The notes below the pieces were generated by a model. The model did no database searches and had not been told where the DNA came from. It saw only the letters and a list, made by a program, of their open reading frames with translations. This document shows, in pieces, positions 8,131 through 16,816 of a stretch of DNA of 25,578 nucleotides; position 1 is the first letter of the stretch; every line of letters starts with the position of its first letter. Both the position numbers and the translations under genes were made by a program. Origin of the DNA: Chitinophagaceae bacterium UBA2791 (GTDB taxonomy: Bacteria; Bacteroidota; Bacteroidia; Chitinophagales; Chitinophagaceae); contig DEHV01000008.1 of NCBI GenBank assembly GCA_002352105.1, forward strand, positions 122,737-148,314, in the 5' to 3' direction.

Positions 8131-8963
8131 AGGATCCGCTGCTCTTTCATGGCTTTAACATTATCATCGTGCTCGCTGACGCATTCCAGGAGCAGCCATC
8201 CGGAATACTGCTGCCTGGCCAGCAGCTTCACCAGCTGCTCGCAGGGATATCCCCCGGCATTCATCTCATGGATATGAATGGTATCGCCCAACCGGTTGTT
8301 CACCAGGTTAAAATTATATTCGAACCCGTTGCCTTCCAGATCAGTAGGATTGCAATTCCAGCAAACCGCCACCCTGGGATGATCCGCAACGTCCATAATA
8401 GCCTTTATATTCGGCAATTCCTGGGTGCCCGGGCCATGCACTTCCAGCCTCACCTGCTGATTTAAACCATCGGCAAACCGGCCCAGTTCGTTCAGGGCAT
8501 TCCCGATCTGCTCAAGGGTCTGCTCGCGGGGGACATCTTTATGAAATTTATTGGGCTTCACTTTTACCCCGCTGCCTCCTATGTCGTGACTCAATTGCAG
8601 GAGCGCCTTGGCCTCATCAATGTTTTTCTTCAGTACCGCGGGATCGGGGCTATCAAACTCCGCATTGGAACCATAGCCCAGCAAGGTGACCTTGCTGTCT
8701 GCGAAACGCTTTTTCACTTCCTGCCGCTGAGCCGCATTCAAAGAAGGTTCCACGCCATGTTTATGCTGCGTGCGCAATTCCACCCCCAGGACCCTGCTCT
8801 TCTCGCAATTGCGGATAATGGTAGGGACATCCCAATCCTTCCCCCATTGATAGGTCACCAGCCCAACCCTCATCCGGGATGCCTTGCTGAATAGCAAGTC
8901 TTCCTTTCCCAAAACAAAGGCGCCGAACGCCATGCTCCTGATAAAATCTCTTCTTTTTGTCAT
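8103..8963 (-). CDS. Tat-exported sugar phosphate isomerase/epimerase-like TIM-barrel protein
   Basis: This 286-aa protein belongs to the xylose-isomerase-like TIM-barrel superfamily. The N-terminus MTKRRDFIRSMAFGAF has a twin-arginine pattern, so the folded protein is likely exported to the periplasm. Barrel landmarks include VGLVTYQWGKDWD, VLGVELRTQHKHG, VRLEVHGPGT, RVAVCWNCNPTD, DTIHIHEMNAGG and WLLLECVSE, with the His and Glu residues expected for a divalent metal site. It is last in the minus-strand catabolic cluster, 114 bp after the sulfatase. The substrate is unknown; members of this family act on free or modified sugars rather than only sugar phosphates. The last codons are imperfectly repeated just downstream (see the repeat at 8060-8130). 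Confidence 0.85.
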   Translation of the reverse strand: MTKRRDFIRSMAFGAFVLGKEDLLFSKASRMRVGLVTYQWGKDWDVPTIIRNCEKSRVLGVELRTQHKHGVEPSLNAAQRQEVKKRFADSKVTLLGYGSNAEFDSPDPAVLKKNIDEAKALLQLSHDIGGSGVKVKPNKFHKDVPREQTLEQIGNALNELGRFADGLNQQVRLEVHGPGTQELPNIKAIMDVADHPRVAVCWNCNPTDLEGNGFEYNFNLVNNRLGDTIHIHEMNAGGYPCEQLVKLLARQQYSGWLLLECVSEHDDNVKAMKEQRILWEKLIARY

Positions 8964-9077
8964 TGGTTATCTTTTTTAAAGTGAGTCTTATATACCTTAG
9001 GCATCGGGGATAGGCATCGACTTGCGTGATCCCGGCGCTTTCCTAAGACCCGTTATTGCCGCAACCTAATGGCGGAT

Positions 9078-10649
9078 TCAGTTCCCGACTACCCTCGCTC
9101 CTACCTGCCCCGCCCAGCTTTCATACAGTTTCTTTAATTCGTTGACCCTGAAGCTTTCTGTCTGCGAAAGATCGGAGCTCTCGGTAGGATCTTTCTCTAT
9201 ATCGTATAACGCCCAGTCTTTATCCTTCCTGTCTTTAACCAGCTTCCACTTTCCTTTCCGAACGGCCCGGCTGCCCTCGTGCTCCCAAAAATAAGTACGT
9301 TCTTCCGGTTGTTTGCCATTCCACAAGAAAGACAGGCTGCTTCCCCGCAAATCGCCTTTTGGTATTCCGGCAAGCTCCATGGCCGTCGGCAGCAAGTCGA
9401 TCACATAAACAGGCGATTGGCGATAACCTCTCTCCGGCTTCACACGGCCGGGCCAGGCGACAATACAGGGCGCAATCATCCCTCCTTCATGCAAAAAAGT
9501 TTTATATTTCCTGAAAGGCGTATTCGACACATTGGCCCAGGGCTTATCATAGGCTACATAGGACCCCGGCTGACCAATCTTCACAGCAGGATCGTTAAAA
9601 TGACGCCCTGCGACATTTTCATCGCTGGCTCCGTTATCAGACAAAAAAACGATCAGCGTATTATCCAACTGCCTGTTTATCTTCAGCTGCGCCAGGAGCT
9701 TTCCGATGTTCTGATCCATCCGGTCGACCATCGCCGCATATACGGCCATCTTTCTTACCCATTCTTCCTTATTGCTTACAGCATCCCAGGCAGGGATATC
9801 TGCAGGTCTGGCAGGGAAGCGAAAACGCTCGTCGGCCAGGCCCAGCGCCATCATTTTTTTATACCTGTTTTCCCGGATAACATCCCATCCCTTTCGGTAA
9901 ACAGCTTCATACCTGGCAACGTCTTCCTCAGGAGCATGAAGCGGAAAATGAGGAGCAGTATAAGCAAGGTATAGAAAGAATGGTTCCTTAGGGGTTTTCT
10001 TTTTATGGTTGTTCAACCACCCGATAGCATGGTCTGTAAAAGCATCTGTGAAATAAAATCCTTCGGCAGGAGCATCAATCTCCCTATCGTCCAGCACGAT
10101 CTGTCGTTTGCCCTTTTCCTGGGGGATAACGCCATAATAGCCCGAAGCGCCGTTGATCAGCCCAAAGAAACGCTCAAACCCTCTTTTCAGGGGCCAATGT
10201 TCGGGTCTTTCTCCCACATGCCATTTGCCGCTCATATAGGTATGATAACCCGCCTGTTTAAGTTGTTCGGCAATCGTCGGGAAACGGCTGTCGATAAAGC
10301 CCTGGTAAGGACCTGGTTTTATTTCGGCCCCCGCCATTGAAACCATGCCTCCCATTCCGGCTTCGTGCGGATAGCGGCCCGTCAACAGGCTGGCCCGCGT
10401 AGGACAGCATCTCGCGTTATTATAGAAGCTGCGGATCTTAATCCCTTTCGAGGCAAGCAGATCCAGGTTAGGCGTACGGATCTCTCCGCCATAGCATCCC
10501 AGATCGGAATAGCCCATATCATCGGCCATGATATAGATGATATTGGGCCTGGATTCAGGGTCGCCCGGAAGGGCGCCAGCCAGCAATATCCGCGGGCACA
10601 GCGTTACTGCAAAAAAACAAAAGCTATATAAAGCGGCGTTGCATTTCAT
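9078..10649 (-). CDS. Secreted type I sulfatase (arylsulfatase family)
   Basis: This 523-aa enzyme of the alkaline phosphatase superfamily hydrolyses sulfate esters. A signal peptide of about 25 residues precedes NIIYIMADDMGYSDLGCYGG, where Asp43 and Asp44 are expected Ca ligands. The formylglycine signature C-x-P-x-R is intact as Cys81-Cys82-Pro83-Thr84-Arg85, followed by ASLLTGRYPHEAG, so Cys81 would be converted to formylglycine. Further hallmarks are YMSGKWHVGE, FFLYLAYTAPHFPLHAPEED, LIVFLSDNGASDEN and the C-terminal region EHEGSRAVRKGKWKLVKDRK with DPTESSDLS. Length and motif order match full-length periplasmic sulfatases. No maturase gene lies in the window, so activation depends on one elsewhere. 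It is 48 bp downstream of the Gfo/Idh/MocA gene and likely co-transcribed with it. The sulfated substrate is not determinable. Confidence 0.95.
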   Translation of the reverse strand: MKCNAALYSFCFFAVTLCPRILLAGALPGDPESRPNIIYIMADDMGYSDLGCYGGEIRTPNLDLLASKGIKIRSFYNNARCCPTRASLLTGRYPHEAGMGGMVSMAGAEIKPGPYQGFIDSRFPTIAEQLKQAGYHTYMSGKWHVGERPEHWPLKRGFERFFGLINGASGYYGVIPQEKGKRQIVLDDREIDAPAEGFYFTDAFTDHAIGWLNNHKKKTPKEPFFLYLAYTAPHFPLHAPEEDVARYEAVYRKGWDVIRENRYKKMMALGLADERFRFPARPADIPAWDAVSNKEEWVRKMAVYAAMVDRMDQNIGKLLAQLKINRQLDNTLIVFLSDNGASDENVAGRHFNDPAVKIGQPGSYVAYDKPWANVSNTPFRKYKTFLHEGGMIAPCIVAWPGRVKPERGYRQSPVYVIDLLPTAMELAGIPKGDLRGSSLSFLWNGKQPEERTYFWEHEGSRAVRKGKWKLVKDRKDKDWALYDIEKDPTESSDLSQTESFRVNELKKLYESWAGQVGARVVGN

Positions 10650-10697
10650 TTATTTCCCCGGATATTTCAATAGTATGCTATCGCTCCTTTCCCAAAC

Positions 10698-12089
10698 CTA
10701 TACTTCATCCGTTACAACATAGGGCTTGCGGTAAGCGCGGGTCAGCATCGCGTCGGCAACCGGATCATTCTCAAACTTTTCGTATTCGCCCATAAATTTC
10801 AATTCGCGGCCAAGGCGATAAGAAATATTGGCAATCAATGGCAGCGCGGAAGAATAAAAGCCTTCGTTGATATCGCAATGCAGTTTCTGATCCTTCCCAT
10901 CCCTTATGGCCTCAACGAAATTGATCCAATGCGGCGCGCCGTCCGTTCCGATATGAGAATTGACCGGCGCCGCGGAGCGGGCAGCTTCAGCAGCCTTAGC
11001 CGCATTTATCTTGGAACCGGCAAATGGCTCTGTTTCGCGTTTGCGGAAAGCCTTCCAGGTTCCTCCATTCAGCTCAAGATAGCCTTCCGTTCCATAAAAT
11101 AAATTTCCGATCCGGATCCCCAGGCTGGACTCTTCATTAGAATACCTGCCGCGCGTTTCAAACTCCAGCATCTTGCCATCGGCATATTTAAATAAAGAGG
11201 TCTGCGTATTGGGCGTCTCCTGCGCGCATTCGTCCGGGCCAAAACCATAGACGCCGCCTGCGGAATAGACCGATACCGGGTGCACATTCTTATTGAGGCC
11301 CCAGCGGGCAATATCAAACTGGTGGGGGCCCTGATTGCCGGTATCTCCGTTGCCGGTATCCCAGAACCAATGCCAGTTATAATGACCTCTTTTTTCGTTA
11401 TAGGGTCGATAAGGCGCGGGCCCCAGCCAGCGATCATAATGAAGCGTGGCAGGAGGGGCGCTGTCTTTTGCGATACCGAAAGAATCGCGGGGTTTTATGC
11501 ATAAGCCCCTGGCCATAAAAACATCTCCGATGCCGCCCTCGTGAAGGAATTTCATCGCTTCCATCACGCCGGCATTCGAGCGGTTTTGGAATCCCACCTG
11601 GACGCGCCTGTCATATTTACGCGCGGCTTCTATCATTTTCCTTCCCTCAAAAACATTATGACAAGAAGGCTTTTCCACATACACGTGTTTCCCGGCCTGG
11701 CAGGCCCAGATCGTTCCCAGCGCATGCCAGTGATTGGGAACCGCCAATGACACCACGTCGATCTCCTTATCGTCATACACTTTACGCATATCCCATTCCG
11801 TTACCGGCTTGATCCCGGTCTTGTCGAACACCGTTTTTGAACGGCTGGCAAAAAACTCCTCATCCGTATCGCATAAGGTTTTCAGCCTTACATTCAATTT
11901 GTTTTTCAGGTCGCACCAGTTGTTGATATGCGCGGTTCCCTGGCCGCGTATGCCGATCACGGCAACGTTGATCCGTTCATTGGATCCCATAATTGAATTG
12001 TAAGACCGGGCGCTGAATCCCATACTGCTTATGGTTACGCCGGCCGCGCCCATTATGCTTTTCTTGATGAAGGTTCTTCTTTCTGTCAT
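10698..12089 (-). CDS. Tat-exported Gfo/Idh/MocA-family oxidoreductase
   Basis: This 463-aa NAD(P)-dependent sugar dehydrogenase-like protein begins MTERRTFIKKSIMGAAG, a good twin-arginine signal. That fits export of a folded, cofactor-loaded enzyme. The Rossmann domain starts at INVAVIGIRGQGTAHINNW; VVSLAVPNHWHALGTIWAC and HVYVEKPSCHNVFEG follow, the EKP lysine being the family's usual catalytic residue. The C-terminal alpha/beta domain contains NWHWFWDTGNGDTGNQGPHQ and DIARWG, as in GH109-like and other periplasmic members of the family. It is longer than the cytosolic enzymes (about 340 aa), as is usual for the Tat-exported group. Its neighbours are a sulfatase, a hydrolase and two TIM barrels, which supports a role in oxidising a sugar unit before cleavage. 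Confidence 0.92.
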   Translation of the reverse strand: MTERRTFIKKSIMGAAGVTISSMGFSARSYNSIMGSNERINVAVIGIRGQGTAHINNWCDLKNKLNVRLKTLCDTDEEFFASRSKTVFDKTGIKPVTEWDMRKVYDDKEIDVVSLAVPNHWHALGTIWACQAGKHVYVEKPSCHNVFEGRKMIEAARKYDRRVQVGFQNRSNAGVMEAMKFLHEGGIGDVFMARGLCIKPRDSFGIAKDSAPPATLHYDRWLGPAPYRPYNEKRGHYNWHWFWDTGNGDTGNQGPHQFDIARWGLNKNVHPVSVYSAGGVYGFGPDECAQETPNTQTSLFKYADGKMLEFETRGRYSNEESSLGIRIGNLFYGTEGYLELNGGTWKAFRKRETEPFAGSKINAAKAAEAARSAAPVNSHIGTDGAPHWINFVEAIRDGKDQKLHCDINEGFYSSALPLIANISYRLGRELKFMGEYEKFENDPVADAMLTRAYRKPYVVTDEV

Positions 12090-12194
12090 GTTATGCTGTT
12101 TTAAGTAGCTATAAATATCCGGTAATTATTTCATCCCTCAAACAATTGCCGGGCGTTGGTAATATTGTCTATGCTCCCGCTTAAACAACGACCG

Positions 12195-13055
12195 CTAATT
12201 CAACAGGGTTTCCTTAAATAGCCGAAGCGTTCTTTCCCAGGCGAGTTTTGCGGCAGCTTCGTTATAACGCGTGGGCGCGGTATCGTTGTGAAACGCGTGC
12301 TGGGCTCCCTCGTAAATATACAGTTCATATTTTATGCCCGCTGCCTTCAGCGCTGCTTCATACGCGGGGATGCCGGCATTGACGCGTTCGTCCATTTCGC
12401 CATAATGCAATTGTACCCTCGCTTTTATTTTGGATACGTCTTCGCTGGCGGGCTGCCGTCCATAAAAAGCAACGGCCGCTTTCAGACCGGGATCATGAAC
12501 AGCCAGTTGGTTGACCATGGCGCCGCCCCAGCAAAAACCCACGCACCCTGTGTTGCCATTGCATCCGGGTTGCGCGCGGAGGTAGTCCAGTCCCCTCAAA
12601 AAATTGTTCAGGTTCTTATCCATATCCAGCCGGCCAAATAAATCGCGGGCCTTGTCTTCATCGGCAGGCGTTCCGTCAAAAGGCGATAAGGCGTCCGGCG
12701 CGAGGCATAGAAAACCCGCTTTCGCTATACGGCGCGCCACATCCCGGATATGCGGATTCAGCCCCCGGTTTTCATGTATCAACACTACCCCGCCCTGCTT
12801 ATCGGCAGCCCTGGGCCTCGCCAGGTAGGCTTTCATCGTTGTTCCATCGCCCGGATATCCGATGTCCTCTGTTATGATATCTCCATCCTGCTCAGGTATG
12901 GTTGCGGCATGAGCATAGTTCAGTTCCAGCAGGGAAAGCGTGGCCAAGGCGGCCGTCATGCCGCCTGTCAGCTTTGCCAGCCGGTTGAGAAAATCCTGCC
13001 TGCTCAGGGGCTTGTGCGTATATTCATCAAACAGATTGATAATTTGCTGGTCCAT
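12195..13055 (-). CDS. Dienelactone hydrolase-family protein
   Basis: This 286-aa alpha/beta hydrolase has the dienelactone hydrolase triad. Cys175 is the nucleophile in VGFCWGGAM, Asp222 lies in GEMDERVN and His253 in GAQHAFHND. Glu95 in LIHENRGL is the residue that activates the cysteine in studied family members. About 50 N-terminal residues precede the hydrolase domain and end in a hydrophobic stretch (AALATLSLLELNYAHA). This is a Tat-like leader with only one arginine (SRQDFL) that may anchor or export the protein. The DLH family opens lactones and ester-like bonds, but many members have no assigned substrate. In this cluster it could open a sugar lactone formed by the neighbouring oxidoreductase, which is inference. 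It lies 105 bp upstream of that gene on the same strand. Confidence 0.9.
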   Translation of the reverse strand: MDQQIINLFDEYTHKPLSRQDFLNRLAKLTGGMTAALATLSLLELNYAHAATIPEQDGDIITEDIGYPGDGTTMKAYLARPRAADKQGGVVLIHENRGLNPHIRDVARRIAKAGFLCLAPDALSPFDGTPADEDKARDLFGRLDMDKNLNNFLRGLDYLRAQPGCNGNTGCVGFCWGGAMVNQLAVHDPGLKAAVAFYGRQPASEDVSKIKARVQLHYGEMDERVNAGIPAYEAALKAAGIKYELYIYEGAQHAFHNDTAPTRYNEAAAKLAWERTLRLFKETLLN

Positions 13056-13212
13056 AAAAAAGATATTAGCGGTACCCTAATTTCGGAAAATAAACGACGC
13101 GGCCCCAATAATAAATACGGGCCGGCGACTCATATATATTTTATCCGCAACCTCATAAGGCGTTAAGGCTAAAACTGAGTCGGCGCCAAATACATGCAAC
13201 CGTCCAACCGGC

Positions 13213-13782
13213 TTATTTCATATCGACCTTTTCCTCGGCGAAAGCATAACAGATGATATGGCAGATGCCCATCTGGATGTCTTCCACCCTGCCATAATGC
13301 GTCGCTTCCACCGCAATGACCAGGTCGGCTATTTCCGCCAGCTTTCCGCGGTTGCCTCCGACTAACGCTATAGTATATACGTTATTTTTTTTAGCCCATT
13401 CAACAGCGGCAACCAGGTTGGGCGAACTACCGCTGACGCTCAGCGTCATGACCAGGTCGCCAGGCCTGGCAAAATTCATGAGCTGCCGCGCAAACACATC
13501 CTGGTAACTATAATCGTTGCCCAGAGCGGTGATCCAGGACACATTATCGTTCAGCGACATGCAGCGAAAGGGTCGCGGCAGCTTATCCGAAGCGCTCTTG
13601 CCCAGGTCGGTAACAAAATGAGAAGCGTTCGCCGCGCTACCGCCATTTCCGAACACAAAGATCTGTTTATCTGCTTTCCAGGCATTCTTAAACTCCAGGA
13701 TCAGCCGGGCCGCCTGTTCCATAGGCAGCGCATCCTGGGCTTTTTTCTGCGCTGCCAAATAGTCTCTTACATAAGCTTCCAT
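13213..13782 (-). CDS. SIS-domain sugar isomerase-like protein (GmhA-like)
   Basis: This 189-aa single SIS-domain protein begins with a helical segment, then FVFGNGGSAANASHF (sugar-phosphate loop, about 43-55), WITALGNDYSYQDVFARQ, LVMTLSVSGSSPNLV and a final HYGRVEDIQMGICHIICYAF. The overall pattern follows GmhA, sedoheptulose-7-phosphate isomerase. By my hand alignment, however, the catalytic Glu and His of the E. coli enzyme fall on Asp (TDL) and Gln (DIQ), so that exact reaction is doubtful. It starts 10 bp after the ROK gene and is surely co-transcribed with it. A kinase-plus-SIS pair suggests handling of a phosphorylated hexose or amino sugar in the cytoplasm. No other ADP-heptose pathway genes are nearby. 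Confidence 0.87.
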   Translation of the reverse strand: MEAYVRDYLAAQKKAQDALPMEQAARLILEFKNAWKADKQIFVFGNGGSAANASHFVTDLGKSASDKLPRPFRCMSLNDNVSWITALGNDYSYQDVFARQLMNFARPGDLVMTLSVSGSSPNLVAAVEWAKKNNVYTIALVGGNRGKLAEIADLVIAVEATHYGRVEDIQMGICHIICYAFAEEKVDMK

Positions 13783-13792
13783 ACTATTGCAT

Positions 13793-14737
13793 TTATTCTT
13801 TATTGTTATGATTGAAATACATTGACGCCGCCAATGCCAGCGCTCCCACGGTCACTGCCTGCTCCTTCAGCGCGGCCAACCGGACCGGCGGCGCCGGGTG
13901 AAAGGTTTTCATAAGATAAGGCTCCAGCTTTCTTTCGATATGTTGCCGCCACAATTCGCCGATCAGGGAAATGCCGCCGCCAAGCACAATGACCTCGGGG
14001 TGCAACAAGTGGACCGCATGCGAAAGCCCGAAAGCAAAATCGTCTGTCATCGTCTCAAACAATTTCCAGGCAGCCGGATCCTGCCGGTCCAGGGCTGCTT
14101 TTAAAAACCTGGCTTCTCCCGAACCATGCCCAGCCGTAAGTTTTGCCAGGACGCCATCGGGTTCCTGCGCAACGATCTCCCTGATCTTCCGGTCTACCGC
14201 CCAGCCCGAACATCTCGACTCTAATATATCCCCCGATCTGTCCATGCGGAGATGGCCGATCTCTGTTTCTCCCGGGATGGCGCCGTGGAAAATATCATTA
14301 TGTATTGTCAGCCCCCCTCCTATGCCGCTGCCGATCGTTATGTACAATACGCAGGCATAGCCTTTACCGGCGCCATGCATGGCTTCCCCGAGGGCGGCCG
14401 TATTGGCGTCATTGTCTACGAACACAGGAGCTTCGATGATCGGCTCTAACCAATTCACCAGGTTGAAATCCGACCATCCTTCGATATGAAAAGAAGCGGC
14501 GATCTCCCCGGTCTTCCAATTGACCGGTCCGCCGAAACCAATCCCGGCGGCCTTGACGCCCTCCCGGAAATGCTCGCGTATGGTCTTTTCAATCGTTCTC
14601 CGGATCCCTGCGGCTCCCTCCTCTTTTTTCACGGGAAAACGATAAGCGGCAAGCAATTTTCCATCAGCATTTCCTTTTACCAGTTGCAGCTTGGAACCGC
14701 CGATCTCAATCCCCAGGAACAAAGGTTCTTTCTCCAT
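13793..14737 (-). CDS. ROK-family sugar kinase-like protein
   Basis: This 314-aa protein has the ROK/actin-like ATPase fold: LFLGIEIGGSKLQLV (phosphate-1 motif), GIGFGGPVNWKTG, FVDNDANTAALGE with Asp110 as candidate catalytic base, YITIGSGIGGGL and EVIVLGGGISLIG. It is full length with no DNA-binding domain, so it is a kinase-type ROK rather than a repressor. The usual zinc site (GH followed by CxCGxxGCxE) is altered: His162 in EIGHLRMD is kept but only CSGWAVD with Cys176 follows. It probably phosphorylates a sugar released by the cluster. It is followed after 10 bp by the SIS gene and preceded by a 201-bp gap after the TIM-barrel gene. Confidence 0.9.
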   Translation of the reverse strand: MEKEPLFLGIEIGGSKLQLVKGNADGKLLAAYRFPVKKEEGAAGIRRTIEKTIREHFREGVKAAGIGFGGPVNWKTGEIAASFHIEGWSDFNLVNWLEPIIEAPVFVDNDANTAALGEAMHGAGKGYACVLYITIGSGIGGGLTIHNDIFHGAIPGETEIGHLRMDRSGDILESRCSGWAVDRKIREIVAQEPDGVLAKLTAGHGSGEARFLKAALDRQDPAAWKLFETMTDDFAFGLSHAVHLLHPEVIVLGGGISLIGELWRQHIERKLEPYLMKTFHPAPPVRLAALKEQAVTVGALALAASMYFNHNNKE

Positions 14738-14938
14738 ACGTATTTAATCGCTTTTAAAGGCGGGCATTACTATCTTCAAAAATCAACATAAAAATAAGTC
14801 TGAACGCGGCAGATGCGCTTCCCAAATTTTTCTTAAAAGAAAGATCGGCTGAAGAATGCCCGGCGCCAATGCCCGGGTTCCTAAAAACTCTGCCTTCATC
14901 AATCCAGGCTCTCCGGGCCCCCGCAAGCCAGTAGCCGG

Positions 14939-15817
14939 CTAAGCAAGCGCCTCCCTGCAGTATTGCAGGCATTTCCTGATCTCTTCCACCGTATCCTTAC
15001 CCTCGTATTCGTATTCGATATTGGCCGGGAAACGGTAGCGGTTTTCTTTCATCAGCAGCAGGACTTCCTTCACCGGCGTTTCGCCCTCTCCGAAAGGAAG
15101 AACAGCGCCATGATTCTTATTCCTGTCCTTCACATGGATCATTACGATACGCTGATGATATTGCCTGATAAAATCCACAGGGTCTTCGTTTGCCGCTACC
15201 AGATGACCGATATCGAGGTTGATGGCAATATATTTGGAAGCGCCGTTCAGGGCCCTTTCAAAACTATCGCGGTTGGAAAATTCATTTTTATCTTCAAACC
15301 TGTCGTGGTTGTGCATGCCGACGACAATCTTATGCTTTTGCGCAAACCGGTCGACCCGCGGCGTGATGTCCACGGTCGCGGAGGAAGTGATCGTTTTTAA
15401 TTTCATGGCTTTGGCCATTAAGAATATCCGGTCTATTTCTTCGTCCGACATATGGTTGCGGAACCCTGCGCTGAATGCGCTGAGCCGGATGCCCGCCTTA
15501 TCGAATAGGGCTCGGGCTTTGGCAAAGGTATCCAGAGGCGTTTCCAGCCTCCATTTCGAAAGCTCGGCAGGCTTTAAACGCCTGGGCTCCAGGTGGCCGG
15601 ACCAAAGCTCGCAACTTCGCACGCCCAGTTCTGTCATCGCTTTGATCGCTTCCTCCAAAGAACGATCGCGCAGGCTATAGCTTTGCAGGCCAAGTATTAC
15701 GCCGCCGGCTTTTTCCGGAGATGCAGCGCCAGCTTCCGCAACAGCTTGCCCAAACTTCGGCAGGGCCATGGCGGCCAGGCTGCCGAGCATTAACTTATTC
15801 CATTGTCGTCTATTCAT
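14939..15817 (-). CDS. Tat-exported sugar isomerase/epimerase-like TIM-barrel protein
   Basis: I place the start at 15817 (MNRRQWNKLMLGSLAAMALP), because it yields a twin-arginine-type leader directly; the longest ORF adds 10 residues from 15847. The mature part is a xylose-isomerase-like TIM barrel: GLQSYSLRDRSLEEAI, SCELWSGHLEP, KTITSSATVDI, VGMHNHDRF, AINLDIGHLVAANEDP, MIHVKDRNKN and ANIEYEYEGKD. The His, Asp, His and Glu of these strands form the expected metal site. It is the first gene of the minus-strand catabolic cluster and resembles the protein at the cluster's far end in fold and export signal but not closely in sequence. The two probably act on different intermediates in the periplasm. 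Confidence 0.88.
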   Translation of the reverse strand: MNRRQWNKLMLGSLAAMALPKFGQAVAEAGAASPEKAGGVILGLQSYSLRDRSLEEAIKAMTELGVRSCELWSGHLEPRRLKPAELSKWRLETPLDTFAKARALFDKAGIRLSAFSAGFRNHMSDEEIDRIFLMAKAMKLKTITSSATVDITPRVDRFAQKHKIVVGMHNHDRFEDKNEFSNRDSFERALNGASKYIAINLDIGHLVAANEDPVDFIRQYHQRIVMIHVKDRNKNHGAVLPFGEGETPVKEVLLLMKENRYRFPANIEYEYEGKDTVEEIRKCLQYCREALA

Positions 15818-15976
15818 CGTATCAGGTATTAGGTTGAATCGATCCAACCGTAAATGTATCGTTTATCCTGGTAACCTGACCGATAATCTAAATACGGGAG
15901 CTGCTTATCCTGACTCTGCCGCCAACCGGTTTTAATTTTTTACGCGCCTCGGAGCGCTTTGGAATAAGATATGCCA

Positions 15977-16816
15977 TCAGGCGTTAAGCAGCGTTGCGAT
16001 ATCAAATTTTTTCATTTGCATAAAAGCATTCACCACCCTGCCTGATCTTTCAGGGTCGCTCATCAGCTTTCCGAGGATGGAGGGAACGATCTGCCAGGAC
16101 AGGCCAAACTTATCCTTTAACCAGCCGCATTGCTGCTCGCTGCCGCCTTCTGATAATTTGCCCCAGTAATAATCTATTTCCTCCTGCGAAGCGCAATCGA
16201 CCACAAAGGAGATCGCTTCATTAAAAACAAACCCATGGGGATAGCTGCTGTCCATGGCCATGAACACGTGTTTGCCAAGGTTGAACTGCGCATGTTTTAC
16301 ATGGCCCTCTATGTCCTCGTCTTCTTTGGTATACTTTAACACGCCCGCAACCGAAGAGCCCTCAAACACGGATGTATAAAAATTAATCGCCTTTTCCGCC
16401 ATACCGCTTTGGGCGCCGGTAAACATTAACGAAGGCGTGAATTTTTGTCCCACATCCTCCAGCCTGCCGTAGCTCAGTTGCCAGCTTATGCCAAACTTAT
16501 CCTGCGCCCAGCCATACCTCTCGCTCCATGCATATTTATCCAGTTTCATCAGCGCCGCTCCGCCGTCTATAAGCTTGTTCCATATATCGTCGATCTCTTC
16601 CAGGGTCTCGCAGACCACAAAAAACGAGACAGAGGGATTAAACCTGAATTCCGGACCGCCATTAAGCCCCATGAATTTCTGTCCCGACAATTCAAAATTC
16701 ACGACCATCGGCGTGTCCGCGATAATTCTTGAATGGTCAAAAACAGCGCAATAATAGGTTGCCGCTTCCCTGGCATTTCCATTAAACCAAAGACAGGGAT
16801 AGATAAGATTGGTCAT
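15977..16816 (-). CDS. Two-domain VOC (PhnB-like glyoxalase-superfamily) protein
   Basis: This 279-aa protein is an internal duplication of the PhnB-like VOC fold. The first unit (about 1-135) begins IYPCLWFNGNAREAATYYCA and contains SVSFFVVCETLEEIDDIWNK and GWAQDKFGISWQLSYG. The second (about 142-260) repeats the pattern with TPSLMFTG, KAINFYTSVF, AISFVVDCASQEEIDYYWGK and GWLKDKFGLSWQIVP. Members are often labelled 3-demethylubiquinone methyltransferase-like, but that activity is not supported for this fold and the substrate is unknown. It stands alone on the minus strand, 129 bp before the catabolic cluster. An inverted repeat lies in its upstream region. Confidence 0.88.
   Translation of the reverse strand: MTNLIYPCLWFNGNAREAATYYCAVFDHSRIIADTPMVVNFELSGQKFMGLNGGPEFRFNPSVSFFVVCETLEEIDDIWNKLIDGGAALMKLDKYAWSERYGWAQDKFGISWQLSYGRLEDVGQKFTPSLMFTGAQSGMAEKAINFYTSVFEGSSVAGVLKYTKEDEDIEGHVKHAQFNLGKHVFMAMDSSYPHGFVFNEAISFVVDCASQEEIDYYWGKLSEGGSEQQCGWLKDKFGLSWQIVPSILGKLMSDPERSGRVVNAFMQMKKFDIATLLNA

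Noticed and set aside
13213..13782. Calling the SIS protein phosphoheptose isomerase GmhA
   Set aside because: The catalytic Glu and His do not align by eye, and no other ADP-heptose genes are nearby; kept as a GmhA-like SIS protein.
14754..14972. 72-codon minus-strand ORF between the TIM-barrel and ROK genes
   Set aside because: It overlaps the end of the TIM-barrel gene out of frame and shows no domain; the 201-bp gap otherwise holds only short GC-rich direct repeats.
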